From assembly GCA_046347045.1 (NCBI GenBank), contig JAXMGX010000009.1, positions 165,668 to 229,667 of the forward strand: DNA of 64,000 nt. Direction: 5' to 3'. A model generated the notes under the pieces. It worked only from the letters and a program-made list of their open reading frames with translations. It did not search any database and was not told the DNA's origin. This document shows, piece by piece, positions 1 through 7,843 of this stretch (its first letter is position 1; each line of letters starts with the position of its first letter). The translations under genes and the position numbers were made by a program. This DNA is from ZC4RG30 sp046347045. GTDB lineage: Bacteria; Pseudomonadota; Gammaproteobacteria; Steroidobacterales; Steroidobacteraceae.

Positions 1-599
1 AGGGCTTCGCGCGTGCGCATCGCCGCCATGGCGGCAGCATTGCGCGTGGCCCGCATGCGCTGGGATTCCGCGTCGGCGAGCTGCTGCTCGACGGCCGCCG
101 CATCACCGGCCTCGACGCGGCGCGCCACGCTGCGCTGCTGTTCCTGCAGCGACTGAAGCTGGGCGTCGGCGATCTTCACCGACTGCTCCGCGCCCACCCA
201 CTCGAACCACATGTCGAGCAGGTCGCGGCCGGCCTCGTGCCATGAATCGCTGTAGGTGAGCTCGCCCACCAGACGCTCCTGCGTGCCCAGACGGCGGTCG
301 ATCGACACCTTCCAGGGCCAGCGCAATCCGCGCTGCAGGCCATATTCCTGTTCGTCGAAGCGCTGACCGCTGGCCTCGGTGCGCTGCTGCTGCATGGCCG
401 CCACCTGCCACTCATGCGGGCCGGCGCGCCGCTTGCGCTGCCGCTGCATGCCCTGTTCGATGGATTCGACCTGCACCTGCAGCCGCGGGGATTCGCGCAG
501 GGCCTGCATCACCATGTCCTGCGCCGGCAGACCGCCGTTGTCGGCCTGCGCGGCCAGCGCCAGCAGCCCCGTGCCGAGCGCGAAGGCGATGCGCCTCAT
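1..599 (-). CDS. TolC/CzcC-like outer-membrane efflux channel (3' part outside window)
   Basis: Partial gene: it starts at 599 and stays open to the left edge, giving about 199 residues. The N-terminus has a short signal peptide (MRRIAFALGTGLLALAAQA). It is followed by the alanine/glutamine-rich, coiled-coil helices of the outer membrane factor family, with an early LRESPRLQVQVE segment as in CzcC/TolC repeats. It would form the outer-membrane exit duct for the RND pump encoded just upstream. The start codon overlaps the stop of the DUF3240 gene by four bases (ATGA), which supports translation coupling and this start. Family membership is inferred from the helical pattern and the operon position; the missing C-terminal half prevents a firmer assignment. 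Confidence 0.8.
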   Translation of the reverse strand, partial: MRRIAFALGTGLLALAAQADNGGLPAQDMVMQALRESPRLQVQVESIEQGMQRQRKRRAGPHEWQVAAMQQQRTEASGQRFDEQEYGLQRGLRWPWKVSIDRRLGTQERLVGELTYSDSWHEAGRDLLDMWFEWVGAEQSVKIADAQLQSLQEQQRSVARRVEAGDAAAVEQQLADAESQRMRATRNAAAMAAMRTREA

Positions 600-910
600 G
601 CAAACCTCCCGAAGCCGTTCACGGGCACGGTCCACCATGCCACTTCCTCGCTGGGTATGGCCGAACGCAGGGCCTCGAGCAGCGGCTGCACATTCGCCTG
701 CGACAGCACCACCTGCAGCAGCCGGCGCCGCGATCGCCCGCGCACCTGTTCCATCGCCGAGTGCAGCGTCGTGCCGGAGCCGAATCCCTCCGCAGTCAGC
801 GACGTGAAGCCGCTGACCCATTGCGGATGCTCACGCAGCAGGTCGATGAGTTCCTCCTCCACCTCGGCGGGGCAGGAAAGCGTCAGCAGGCAGTCGTGCA
901 TGGCATCCAT
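596..910 (-). CDS. DUF3240 family small protein of a metal-efflux operon
   Basis: A 104-residue protein without signal peptide or membrane segment. It has the features I associate with DUF3240: an early CLLTLSCP segment, an FTSLTAEGFG turn and a C-terminal WWTVPVNGFGRF. The predicted fold is PII-like alpha/beta. Members of this family usually sit between or after czcA/cusA-type genes, as here: the gene abuts the RND pump stop (911) and overlaps the channel start by four bases. Its function is unknown; a cytoplasmic metal-sensing or regulatory role is only a guess based on context. Confidence 0.8.
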   Translation of the reverse strand: MDAMHDCLLTLSCPAEVEEELIDLLREHPQWVSGFTSLTAEGFGSGTTLHSAMEQVRGRSRRRLLQVVLSQANVQPLLEALRSAIPSEEVAWWTVPVNGFGRFA

Positions 911-3900
911 CTACTTCCCCACACCGAAACGTCGGAAGAGGCTGGGCAGCAGCACCAGCGTCAGTGCCGTGGAGCTGACCAGGCCGCCGATCACCACCAC
1001 GGCCAGCGGCTTCTGGATCTCGGAGCCCGGGCCCGTGGCGAACAGCAGCGGCACCAGGCCGAAGGCCGTGATGCTGGCCGTCATCAGCACCGGACGCAGC
1101 CGCCGCACCGCGCCCTCGCGCACCACCTCTTCCACGGGCATGCCGCGCGCGCGCAGCTGGTTGAAGTAGCTGATCATCACCAGGCCATTGAGCACCGCGA
1201 TGCCCATCAGCGCGATGAAGCCCACCGAGGCGGGCACCGACAGGTATTCGCGGGCCACGGCCAGCGCGAACACGCCACCGACCAGCGCCAGCGGGATGTT
1301 CACGAACACCAGCAGCGCCTGCCGCACCGAGGTGAAGGTGGCGAACAGCAGCAGGAAGATCAGCGCCAGCGCCACGGGCACCACGAGCCCGAGCCGCGCC
1401 GCCGTGCGCTGCTGGTTCTCGAACTGGCCACCGAAGGTCAGGTGGTAGCCGGTGGGCAGCGGCACATTGCGGGCGATGCGGGCGCGGGCCTCCTCCACGA
1501 AGCCCACCAGGTCGCGGTCGCGCACATTGCTGCGGATCACCGCCATGCGCGCGCCATTCTCGCGCTCGATCTTCACCGGGCCCTCGGTGCGCGTCAGCCG
1601 CGCGAGCTCGCTCAGCGGCAGGGCATTGCCCTCGGCGACCGGCAGCCGCAGCTGGGCGAAATGATCGGGACCACCGGACTCGGCCGACGCCAGCGGCCCG
1701 CGCAGCAGCAGCGGCAGGCGTCGGCCGGATTCCACCACCACGCCAGCCTGCCGGCCTTCCACCAGTGTGCGCAGGTCGTCCTGCACCGCTTCCACATCGA
1801 GTCCGGCGCGTCCGATCCGCGCCCGGTCCAGCGAGACCTGCAGGTACTGCACGCCGCCGTTCTGCGTGGCGTTCACGTCTTCACTGCCGCGGATCTGTTC
1901 CAGCTCGCCGGCGATGCGCTGGGCAAGCTGCTCGAGCGTCGCAAGGTCGGGGCCGAACACCTTCACCGCGAGGTCGCCACGCACACCGGAGATCAGCTCG
2001 GATACGCGCATCTCGATGGGCTGGGTGAAGCTGGTGTTCACGCCGGGGTAGCGGTCGGTGACCGCGCGGATCTGGTCCACCACCCAGGCCTTGTCGCGGC
2101 GGCGCCATTGATCGCGGGGCTTGAGTTTCACGAAGCCATCGGTCTCGTTCGTGCCCATCGGGTCGAGGCCCAGTTCGTCCGAACCCACACGCGCCACGAT
2201 ACGCTCGATCTCCGGCACTTCCTTGAGCAGCGCCTTCTGGATCTCCAAGTCGGTGGCCGCCGAGCGGGCGAGGCCGATGGAAGGCAGCTTCTCGTGCTGG
2301 ATGACCACATCGCCTTCATCCATCGTGGGCATGAACGACTTGCCCAGGAAAATGAACGTGGCGAGAGCGGCCAGGAGCGCGGCGCCCGCGGCGATGAACA
2401 CCGTTCGCTCGGACCGCAGCGCCCATTCGAGCAGCCGGCGGTAGCGGGATTCGAGCCACTGCACCAGCCGCGGCGTGGAATGGCTGCCCTTCAGCAGCCA
2501 GGTGGCCGCCACGGGCACCACCGTGAGCGACAGCAGCAGCGAACCCAGCAGCGCGAACACGATGGTGATGGCCACGGGCTTGAACAGCTTGCCCTCCAGG
2601 CCCTGCAGGCTCAGCAGCGGCAGGAACACCAGCGCGATGATGGCGATGCCGGCCGTGACCGGCGCGGCCACCTCGGCGGTGGCGCGATAGATCACGTGCA
2701 GGCGCGAATGCCGCGCCGCGCCGGGCTGTGCCTGGTGCGCCTCGATGTTCTCCACCACCACTACCGCGGCATCCACCAGCATGCCGATGGCGATGGCAAG
2801 GCCACCCAGCGACATCAGGTTCGCCGACAGCCCCTGCAGGCGCATGGCGAGGAAGGTGGTCAGTGCCGCCAGCGGCAGGATGAGGATGACGGCGACCGCG
2901 GCGCGCACATTGCCCAGGAACAGGAACAGCAGCACCAGCACCAGCACCGCGGCCTCGGCCAGCGCGCTGGACACATTGCCTACGGCGCGCTCCACCAGCG
3001 AACCGCGGTCGTAGAAGATGCTGGTGTGCATGCCCTTGGGCAACGTGGGCTCGATCTGCCGCAGCCGCTCGCGCACCGATTCGACCACCTGCTGCGCATT
3101 CGCGCCGCGCAGGCCGATCACCAGCCCCTCCACGGCCTCGCCCGTGCCCTGCTGCGTCACCATGCCGTAGCGCGTCAGCGCGCCGATGCGGATCTGCGCC
3201 ACGTCGCCCAGCCGCACGGCGGTTTCGCCGCGCGAGGCAACCACGATGGCGGCGAGGTCCGCCGGGCTGCGCACATCGCCATCGGCGCGGATCAGCCAGC
3301 TTTCCTCGTTCTCCTGCAGGCGGCCGGCGCCGTCGCTGCGGTTGTTGGTCATCAGCGCATCGTGCAGGTTGCCCAGCGTGATGCCACGCGCCGCCAGCGC
3401 CGCGATATCGGGCACCACCTCGTAGCTGCGCACGAATCCGCCCAGTGAATTCACGTCGGCAACGCCGGGCAGCCCGCGAAGCTGCGGCCGGATCACCCAG
3501 TCGAGCACCGTGCGCTTTTCTTCCAGCGACTGCGGACCCTCGAGCGTGAACATGAACATGTCCGACAGCGGCGTGCTGATCGGCGCAAGGCCGCCGCTGG
3601 CGGTGGCGGGCAGGTTGGGCACGACGCCGGCGAGGCGCTCGCTGACCTGGTTGCGCGCCCAGTAGATATCGGTGCCGTCCTCGAAATCCAGCGTGATGTC
3701 GGCGATGGCGTACTTGGAGCGCGAACGCAGCATGGTCTGCCCGGGGATGCCCAGCAGTTCCTGCTCGATCGGCCCGGTGATCCGCGTCTCCACTTCCTCG
3801 GGCGTCATGCCCGGGGCCTTCATGATGATCTTCACCTGCGTGGAGGAGATATCGGGAAAGGCATCGATGGGCAGACCCCGCAGCGCCCACAGGCCGAGGC

Positions 3901-3973
3901 CCGCGAGCAGCGTCACCAGCACCAGCACCAGCAGGCGCTGGGAAAGGCACATCGCGACCAGTCGCGCGAGCAT
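911..3973 (-). CDS. Heavy-metal efflux RND transporter (CzcA/CusA family)
   Basis: 1020 residues, the normal size for the HME-RND class. The N-terminus carries the first membrane helix (LLVLVLVTLLAGLGLWALRG) followed by the family signature DAFPDISSTQVKI. Helix 4 reads SLGGLAIAIGMLVDAA then VVVVEN, holding the proton-relay Asp; this is nearer to the CusA form (AIGxxVDAA) than to the CzcA form (DFGxxVDGA), so the substrate may be Cu/Ag or another ion and cannot be fixed from sequence. The periplasmic region starts with SFMPTMDEGD. It is the proton-driven inner-membrane pump of a tripartite system with the adaptor encoded three bases upstream and the channel encoded downstream. Confidence 0.95.
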   Translation of the reverse strand: MLARLVAMCLSQRLLVLVLVTLLAGLGLWALRGLPIDAFPDISSTQVKIIMKAPGMTPEEVETRITGPIEQELLGIPGQTMLRSRSKYAIADITLDFEDGTDIYWARNQVSERLAGVVPNLPATASGGLAPISTPLSDMFMFTLEGPQSLEEKRTVLDWVIRPQLRGLPGVADVNSLGGFVRSYEVVPDIAALAARGITLGNLHDALMTNNRSDGAGRLQENEESWLIRADGDVRSPADLAAIVVASRGETAVRLGDVAQIRIGALTRYGMVTQQGTGEAVEGLVIGLRGANAQQVVESVRERLRQIEPTLPKGMHTSIFYDRGSLVERAVGNVSSALAEAAVLVLVLLFLFLGNVRAAVAVILILPLAALTTFLAMRLQGLSANLMSLGGLAIAIGMLVDAAVVVVENIEAHQAQPGAARHSRLHVIYRATAEVAAPVTAGIAIIALVFLPLLSLQGLEGKLFKPVAITIVFALLGSLLLSLTVVPVAATWLLKGSHSTPRLVQWLESRYRRLLEWALRSERTVFIAAGAALLAALATFIFLGKSFMPTMDEGDVVIQHEKLPSIGLARSAATDLEIQKALLKEVPEIERIVARVGSDELGLDPMGTNETDGFVKLKPRDQWRRRDKAWVVDQIRAVTDRYPGVNTSFTQPIEMRVSELISGVRGDLAVKVFGPDLATLEQLAQRIAGELEQIRGSEDVNATQNGGVQYLQVSLDRARIGRAGLDVEAVQDDLRTLVEGRQAGVVVESGRRLPLLLRGPLASAESGGPDHFAQLRLPVAEGNALPLSELARLTRTEGPVKIERENGARMAVIRSNVRDRDLVGFVEEARARIARNVPLPTGYHLTFGGQFENQQRTAARLGLVVPVALALIFLLLFATFTSVRQALLVFVNIPLALVGGVFALAVAREYLSVPASVGFIALMGIAVLNGLVMISYFNQLRARGMPVEEVVREGAVRRLRPVLMTASITAFGLVPLLFATGPGSEIQKPLAVVVIGGLVSSTALTLVLLPSLFRRFGVGK

Positions 3974-3976
3974 CTT

Positions 3977-5128
3977 CTACGGCGCCTGCGAGGTTGCGCC
4001 GAGGCCCAGCCAGCTACCCTTGATGGCAGCAAGGCCGCTGCTGGCCACCTGTGCACCCGGGGCAAGGTTGCCGCGGATCCAGGCACTGCCGCTGGCGCGA
4101 CGTTCAACGGTCACCGCCAACGGCTGCAAGCCATCGCCGGTGCGGGTAAACACATAGCTGCCGCCGCCATGCTGCACGACGCTGGCTTCCGGCACGGCCA
4201 CGAGGCCCGCCGCGGCGCGCGGCGAAACCAGCGCTTCGACGAACTGATTGGGCACCAGGCAGGTGGCGGCGCGCGGGATCTCCGCGCGCACGGCGATGGT
4301 CTGGCTCTGCGCATCCAGCAGCGCCGCCGTGGCAATGACGCGGCCGGCCTCGGGGCAGCCGGCCACCGCCACCGCATCGCCGGTGTGGATGCCCTGCGCC
4401 TGCTCGCGCGTGGCCTGGATCTCCACCCACAGGCGGTCGAGCGAGGCGATCCGCAGCAGCGGATCGCCGAGGGCGATGCTCTGGCCTGCCGTCACCGCGA
4501 CCTGCAGCACGCGGCCGGCGCGGGGCGCGACCAGGGTCACGGCGGGCACGATGTCGCTGGCGGCCTTGATCCTCTGCACCGCGGTGTCGGAAAAACCGGC
4601 CAGGCGCAGCATCTGCACCTGTGCACGCAGCGCCGCTCCGGCCTCGGTGGCGGCAGCCTGGCTTTCGAGCAGGCGGTTGCGCGCGATGATGCCTTCGGCA
4701 TGAAGCTGCCCGTCGCGCTGGGCGCGGGACTCCGCAAGCTCGGCGCGCGAGCGTGCGGTCACCAGTTCGCGCTGCAGCTCCAGCACCTGGGCACTGCGGA
4801 TGCGCACCAGCGCCTGGCCCGCGCGCACGTTCTGCCCCGGATCCACCAGCAGCGCTTCGATGCGACCCTCGACAGGCGCCAGCACCTGGTCCAGCGCGGC
4901 ATTGGGCACCGTTGCGCGGCCCGCAAGGCGCAGCGACAGGCCCGCGCCGTCAGCAATCGCCCCGGCTTGCACCGCTTGGGCAGCGGCAAAGGTCACGCCG
5001 GCGGCCTGGAGCTGCGCGCCAGTCATGGGGATCTTCTGGGCCGGGGCCTCGGCGGCGCAGGCCACGACGCCAACCAGGGCGGCAAGGAAGGCGGTGCACA
5101 ACGCCCGCAGGGTGAAGCTCATTCGCAT
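3977..5128 (-). CDS. Efflux RND periplasmic adaptor subunit (CzcB/CusB-like MFP)
   Basis: 383 residues with an N-terminal signal peptide (ALCTAFLAALVGVVACAAEA). The lipoyl half-motifs are visible (VLAPVEGRIEALLVDPGQNV and, later, VAPRAGRVLQVAVTAGQSI), flanking an alpha-helical hairpin, then a beta-barrel segment (DPLLRIASLDRLWVEIQ) and a membrane-proximal C-terminal domain. This is the classical membrane-fusion-protein order. The adaptor joins the RND pump to the outer-membrane channel in the periplasm. It is the first gene of the minus-strand operon and is divergent from the two-component system. Confidence 0.93.
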   Translation of the reverse strand: MRMSFTLRALCTAFLAALVGVVACAAEAPAQKIPMTGAQLQAAGVTFAAAQAVQAGAIADGAGLSLRLAGRATVPNAALDQVLAPVEGRIEALLVDPGQNVRAGQALVRIRSAQVLELQRELVTARSRAELAESRAQRDGQLHAEGIIARNRLLESQAAATEAGAALRAQVQMLRLAGFSDTAVQRIKAASDIVPAVTLVAPRAGRVLQVAVTAGQSIALGDPLLRIASLDRLWVEIQATREQAQGIHTGDAVAVAGCPEAGRVIATAALLDAQSQTIAVRAEIPRAATCLVPNQFVEALVSPRAAAGLVAVPEASVVQHGGGSYVFTRTGDGLQPLAVTVERRASGSAWIRGNLAPGAQVASSGLAAIKGSWLGLGATSQAP

Positions 5129-5150
5129 CGGCCCATCTCCAGCAGAAGGT

Positions 5151-5188
5151 GTCCAATACTGTCCAATGGGCCTTAAGTCATGCTTAAG
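5151..5188. promoter_or_regulatory. Candidate response-regulator binding sites in the divergent efflux/regulator promoter
   Basis: The 107-base intergenic region holds CTTAAG at 5172-5177 and again at 5183-5188, separated by five bases. This matches the known PmrA/QseB-type direct-repeat box (CTTAA-N5/6-CTTAA) bound by OmpR-family dimers. Just before it, GTCCAAT occurs at 5151-5157 and 5161-5167, a direct repeat with 10-bp period. I infer that the adjacent regulator controls both the efflux operon and itself here. Confidence 0.6.
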
Positions 5189-5247
5189 GCGATCCCTTTA
5201 CGCTATGCGGTCATTGGGGAGTCCTGTCTTTTAGGATGAGTCAGGCG

Positions 5248-5907
5248 ATGCGACTGCTGCTGGTGGAAGACGACGAGCACATCGGGCGGGCCCTGCAGAC
5301 CGGGCTCGCGCAACAGGGGCATGCCGTGGACTGGCTGCAGGATGGCGTGGCCGCCGAGCTGGCCGCACGGGATGGCAACTACGATGCGGTGCTGCTCGAC
5401 CTCGGCCTGCCGCGCCAGGATGGAATGCAGGTCATCTCCAACCTGCGCCGCGATGGCTTCGCCGCTCCCATTCTCATCATCACCTCGCGCGACGAGATCC
5501 GCGACCGGGTGCAAGGGCTGGACAGTGGCGCGGACGATTTCATCGTCAAACCCTTCGACATGGAGGAGCTCGGCGCGCGGCTGCGGGCCGCGCATCGCCG
5601 CGCCATGGGGCGCCCGCAGGCCGCGCTCGTGCACGGTGACATCAAGGTCGATCCGGCGGCGCGGCAGGTGACGCGCGCGGGCCAGCCGGTGTCGCTCACG
5701 GGGCGCGAATTCATGCTGCTGCTGCACCTGCTGGAAAACCGCGGGCGCGTGCGCACGCGCGCGCAGCTGCAGGAATCCCTCTACAACTGGAGCAGCGACA
5801 TCGAGAGCAACGCCATCGAGGTCCATGTGCACAACCTGCGGCGTAAACTCGGCAAGGACCTCATAAGGACCGTCCACAGCCAGGGATATGTCATCGACAA
5901 CGTCTGA
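5248..5907 (+). CDS. OmpR/PhoB-family response regulator (PmrA/QseB/CzcR-like)
   Basis: 219 residues from the ATG at 5248, which gives the typical MRLLLVEDDEHIG start; an ATG at 5236 would add four residues but has almost no room for a ribosome-binding site. The receiver domain (about 1-115) shows the acidic pair EDD, the phosphoacceptor Asp in DAVLLDLGLPRQDG and the Lys in IVKPFD. The C-terminal winged helix (about 125-219) has LTGREFMLLLHL and IEVHVHNLRRKLG. It is a DNA-binding regulator paired with the kinase that overlaps its 3' end, and most likely controls the divergent metal-efflux operon. Confidence 0.93.
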   Translation: MRLLLVEDDEHIGRALQTGLAQQGHAVDWLQDGVAAELAARDGNYDAVLLDLGLPRQDGMQVISNLRRDGFAAPILIITSRDEIRDRVQGLDSGADDFIVKPFDMEELGARLRAAHRRAMGRPQAALVHGDIKVDPAARQVTRAGQPVSLTGREFMLLLHLLENRGRVRTRAQLQESLYNWSSDIESNAIEVHVHNLRRKLGKDLIRTVHSQGYVIDNV

Positions 5908-7261
5908 ACCGCGCAAGTGGTCGCTGCGCACGCGGCTGCTTGCCTTGCTGGTGAGCCTGGCCGCGGTGCTGTTCGGCGCCAGCGCCGTGATGAACTGGCG
6001 GGCGCACCACGAGGCCAGCGACCGCCTCTTCGATGACTCGCTGCACGAGTCGGCGGGCCTGCTGCTGCAGCTTGCAGAGCACGAGATGACCGAGCATGGG
6101 CAGATCCTGGGCCTCGAGCTCCTTGAGGCCGAGACCAAGCCCGGTCCAGAGGGATTCCGCTTCCAGATCTGGACGCCCTCGATGCAGGCCGCTGCGCGTG
6201 CGGGCACGCCGCCGCGGCCGCCGTTGCTGCCATTCGAGGTGGAGGGCTTCGGCTGGACGCGGCTGGATGGCCATGAATGGCGGGCGTACTCCACCTGGAA
6301 CAGCAGCCGGACGCTGCAGATCCAGATCGCACAGGAGCCATCGCGGCATACGCAGCTCGACCGCCTGGCGCTGTGGCAGATGGCAGGCGGCGCGTTGCTG
6401 CTGCTGGCGGTGGCGGCGGTGCTGATCTGGCTGATCGTGGATGCAACGCTCGAGCCGCTGTACCGCACGGCCGCCACTGTGGGCGAGCGCAGCGAGCAGG
6501 ACCTGCGCGAAGTGGATGCCTCCGGTGCGCCGCGCGAAGTGCGGCCGCTGGTCGATGCGCTGAACCGCCTGCTGACCCGCATCCGCAATGCGCTGCAGAC
6601 CGAGCGGCGCTTCACCGCCGATGCCGCGCACGAACTGCGCACCCCGCTGGCCGCAATTCGCGCCAATGCGCAGGTGCTGATCGGGGCCCGGGATGACCAG
6701 GAACGCGAGACCACCGCGCGCGACCTGCTGGCCAGCGTCGACCGCAGCACCCGCCTGGTGGAGCAGTTGCTGGCGCTGGCGCGCGCCGACCAGCCACTGC
6801 AGCATGACAAGCTGCGCGAAGTGGATCTGGCCGAGGTGGCGCGCGAACAGCTCGCCGCCCATCGCGGCCGCGCGGACCAGTGCGGCATCGAGCTTTCCGG
6901 CGCGCTCGAGCCCGGCCCGACCCGGGCCGATCCGGCGCTGCTGTCGGTGATGGTGCGCAACCTCATCGACAACGCGCTGCGCTACACGCCTGCAGGTGGT
7001 CACATCACCGTGGTCACCGGCGCCAATCACGATGGCCCGGTGCTCGCGGTCGAGGACGATGGCCCGGGGATTCCCGAAACGGAACGCGAGCGGGTGTTCG
7101 AGCGCTTCCACCGCCTGCCGGGTCAGAAGGCAACGGGCAGCGGCCTGGGACTTTCCATCGTGCGCCGCGTGGCCGACGTGCACGGCGCGCGCGTGGCCAT
7201 TGCCGCAGGTGCCGGCGAGCGAGGCACGCGCGTGTCGGTGAAATTCAGGCAGGCTGCCTGA
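5888..7261 (+). CDS. Two-component sensor histidine kinase
   Basis: 457 residues, overlapping the regulator gene by 20 bases. Two membrane helices (about residues 15-37 and 160-182) enclose a periplasmic sensor of roughly 120 residues. A HAMP-like linker follows, then the H-box FTADAAHELRTPLAAIRANA, the N-box MVRNLIDNALRYTP, and the ATP-lid motifs DDGPGIP and GSGLGLSIV. It autophosphorylates on the H-box His and passes phosphate to the regulator encoded upstream. The sensor domain has no metal-binding Cys/His cluster that I can see, so the signal (metal ion, antimicrobial peptide or other) is open. Confidence 0.93.
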   Translation: MSSTTSEPRKWSLRTRLLALLVSLAAVLFGASAVMNWRAHHEASDRLFDDSLHESAGLLLQLAEHEMTEHGQILGLELLEAETKPGPEGFRFQIWTPSMQAAARAGTPPRPPLLPFEVEGFGWTRLDGHEWRAYSTWNSSRTLQIQIAQEPSRHTQLDRLALWQMAGGALLLLAVAAVLIWLIVDATLEPLYRTAATVGERSEQDLREVDASGAPREVRPLVDALNRLLTRIRNALQTERRFTADAAHELRTPLAAIRANAQVLIGARDDQERETTARDLLASVDRSTRLVEQLLALARADQPLQHDKLREVDLAEVAREQLAAHRGRADQCGIELSGALEPGPTRADPALLSVMVRNLIDNALRYTPAGGHITVVTGANHDGPVLAVEDDGPGIPETERERVFERFHRLPGQKATGSGLGLSIVRRVADVHGARVAIAAGAGERGTRVSVKFRQAA

Positions 7262-7270
7262 AGGCAGCGC

Positions 7271-7843
7271 CTATTCCAGCGTGCGGGCGCTGAATTCCGC
7301 GAAGGCCCGGCGGCCGCTGCGCCACACGTCGAACCAGACATCCTCGGGCAGCGTCGCGTCGCTGGCCGGCCGCACCTGCAGCTTGATGTCGGTGGACATC
7401 GCGCGCAGCAGCGCCTCATCCACTTCGTAGATGGCCAGCACCGCGCCGTGGCCTGGCGGCTTCAGCGGCCACTGGCTGATGCCCATGTCGCGCGGCGTGC
7501 GGCCGAGGGGATCCAGCTTCAATTCACGATCGCCGGCGCGCAGTTGCAGCACGGGCTTGTCGCCCGCGTACTGGCCGCGGCCGGGCACGGTGGACCACAG
7601 GAATGCCGCCAGGTGGTAGCCGCGCTTGCCTGCGATGTTGATCTCCACCGCATACAGCGCGATGTAGTCGCGCGCATGCGCCGCCAGATGCGGCTGGTCG
7701 AGTGCCAGCACCCAGGGTTCGGTGGAAAGCTGCAGCGTGGCGCCGGTCCTGCGGTCGAGGATGGTGCCGCTGGCAGCCCCGGCCACCGCGGGCAGCAGTC
7801 CTGCGAGCAGCAGCGCGCCGATGAATGTGCGCCGGCTGCTCAT
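7271..7843 (-). CDS. Tat-exported protein of unknown function, last gene of the cytochrome cluster
   Basis: 190 residues. The N-terminus SSRRTFIGALLLAGLLP fits a twin-arginine signal (S-R-R-x-F-I) followed by a hydrophobic stretch and an AGAA cleavage region, so export in a folded state is likely. I do not recognise the mature domain (about 165 residues, beta-rich, with YHLAAFLWSTVPGRGQY and ISQWPLKPPGHGA segments). It contains no CXXCH. Its start overlaps the stop of the preceding beta-barrel gene by four bases, so it is part of the multiheme operon and may be an accessory or terminal subunit. Confidence 0.75.
   Translation of the reverse strand: MSSRRTFIGALLLAGLLPAVAGAASGTILDRRTGATLQLSTEPWVLALDQPHLAAHARDYIALYAVEINIAGKRGYHLAAFLWSTVPGRGQYAGDKPVLQLRAGDRELKLDPLGRTPRDMGISQWPLKPPGHGAVLAIYEVDEALLRAMSTDIKLQVRPASDATLPEDVWFDVWRSGRRAFAEFSARTLE

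Noticed and set aside
761..3448. 895-residue open frame on the plus strand, rich in His, Gln and Arg
   Set aside because: It lies antisense to the RND pump gene, which has full family motifs. The composition is what reverse-complemented GC-rich codons give.
7271..7843. Possible DUF2271 assignment for the Tat-exported protein
   Set aside because: The expected family signature around a YVAVWIED-type segment is not present, so it is left as unknown.
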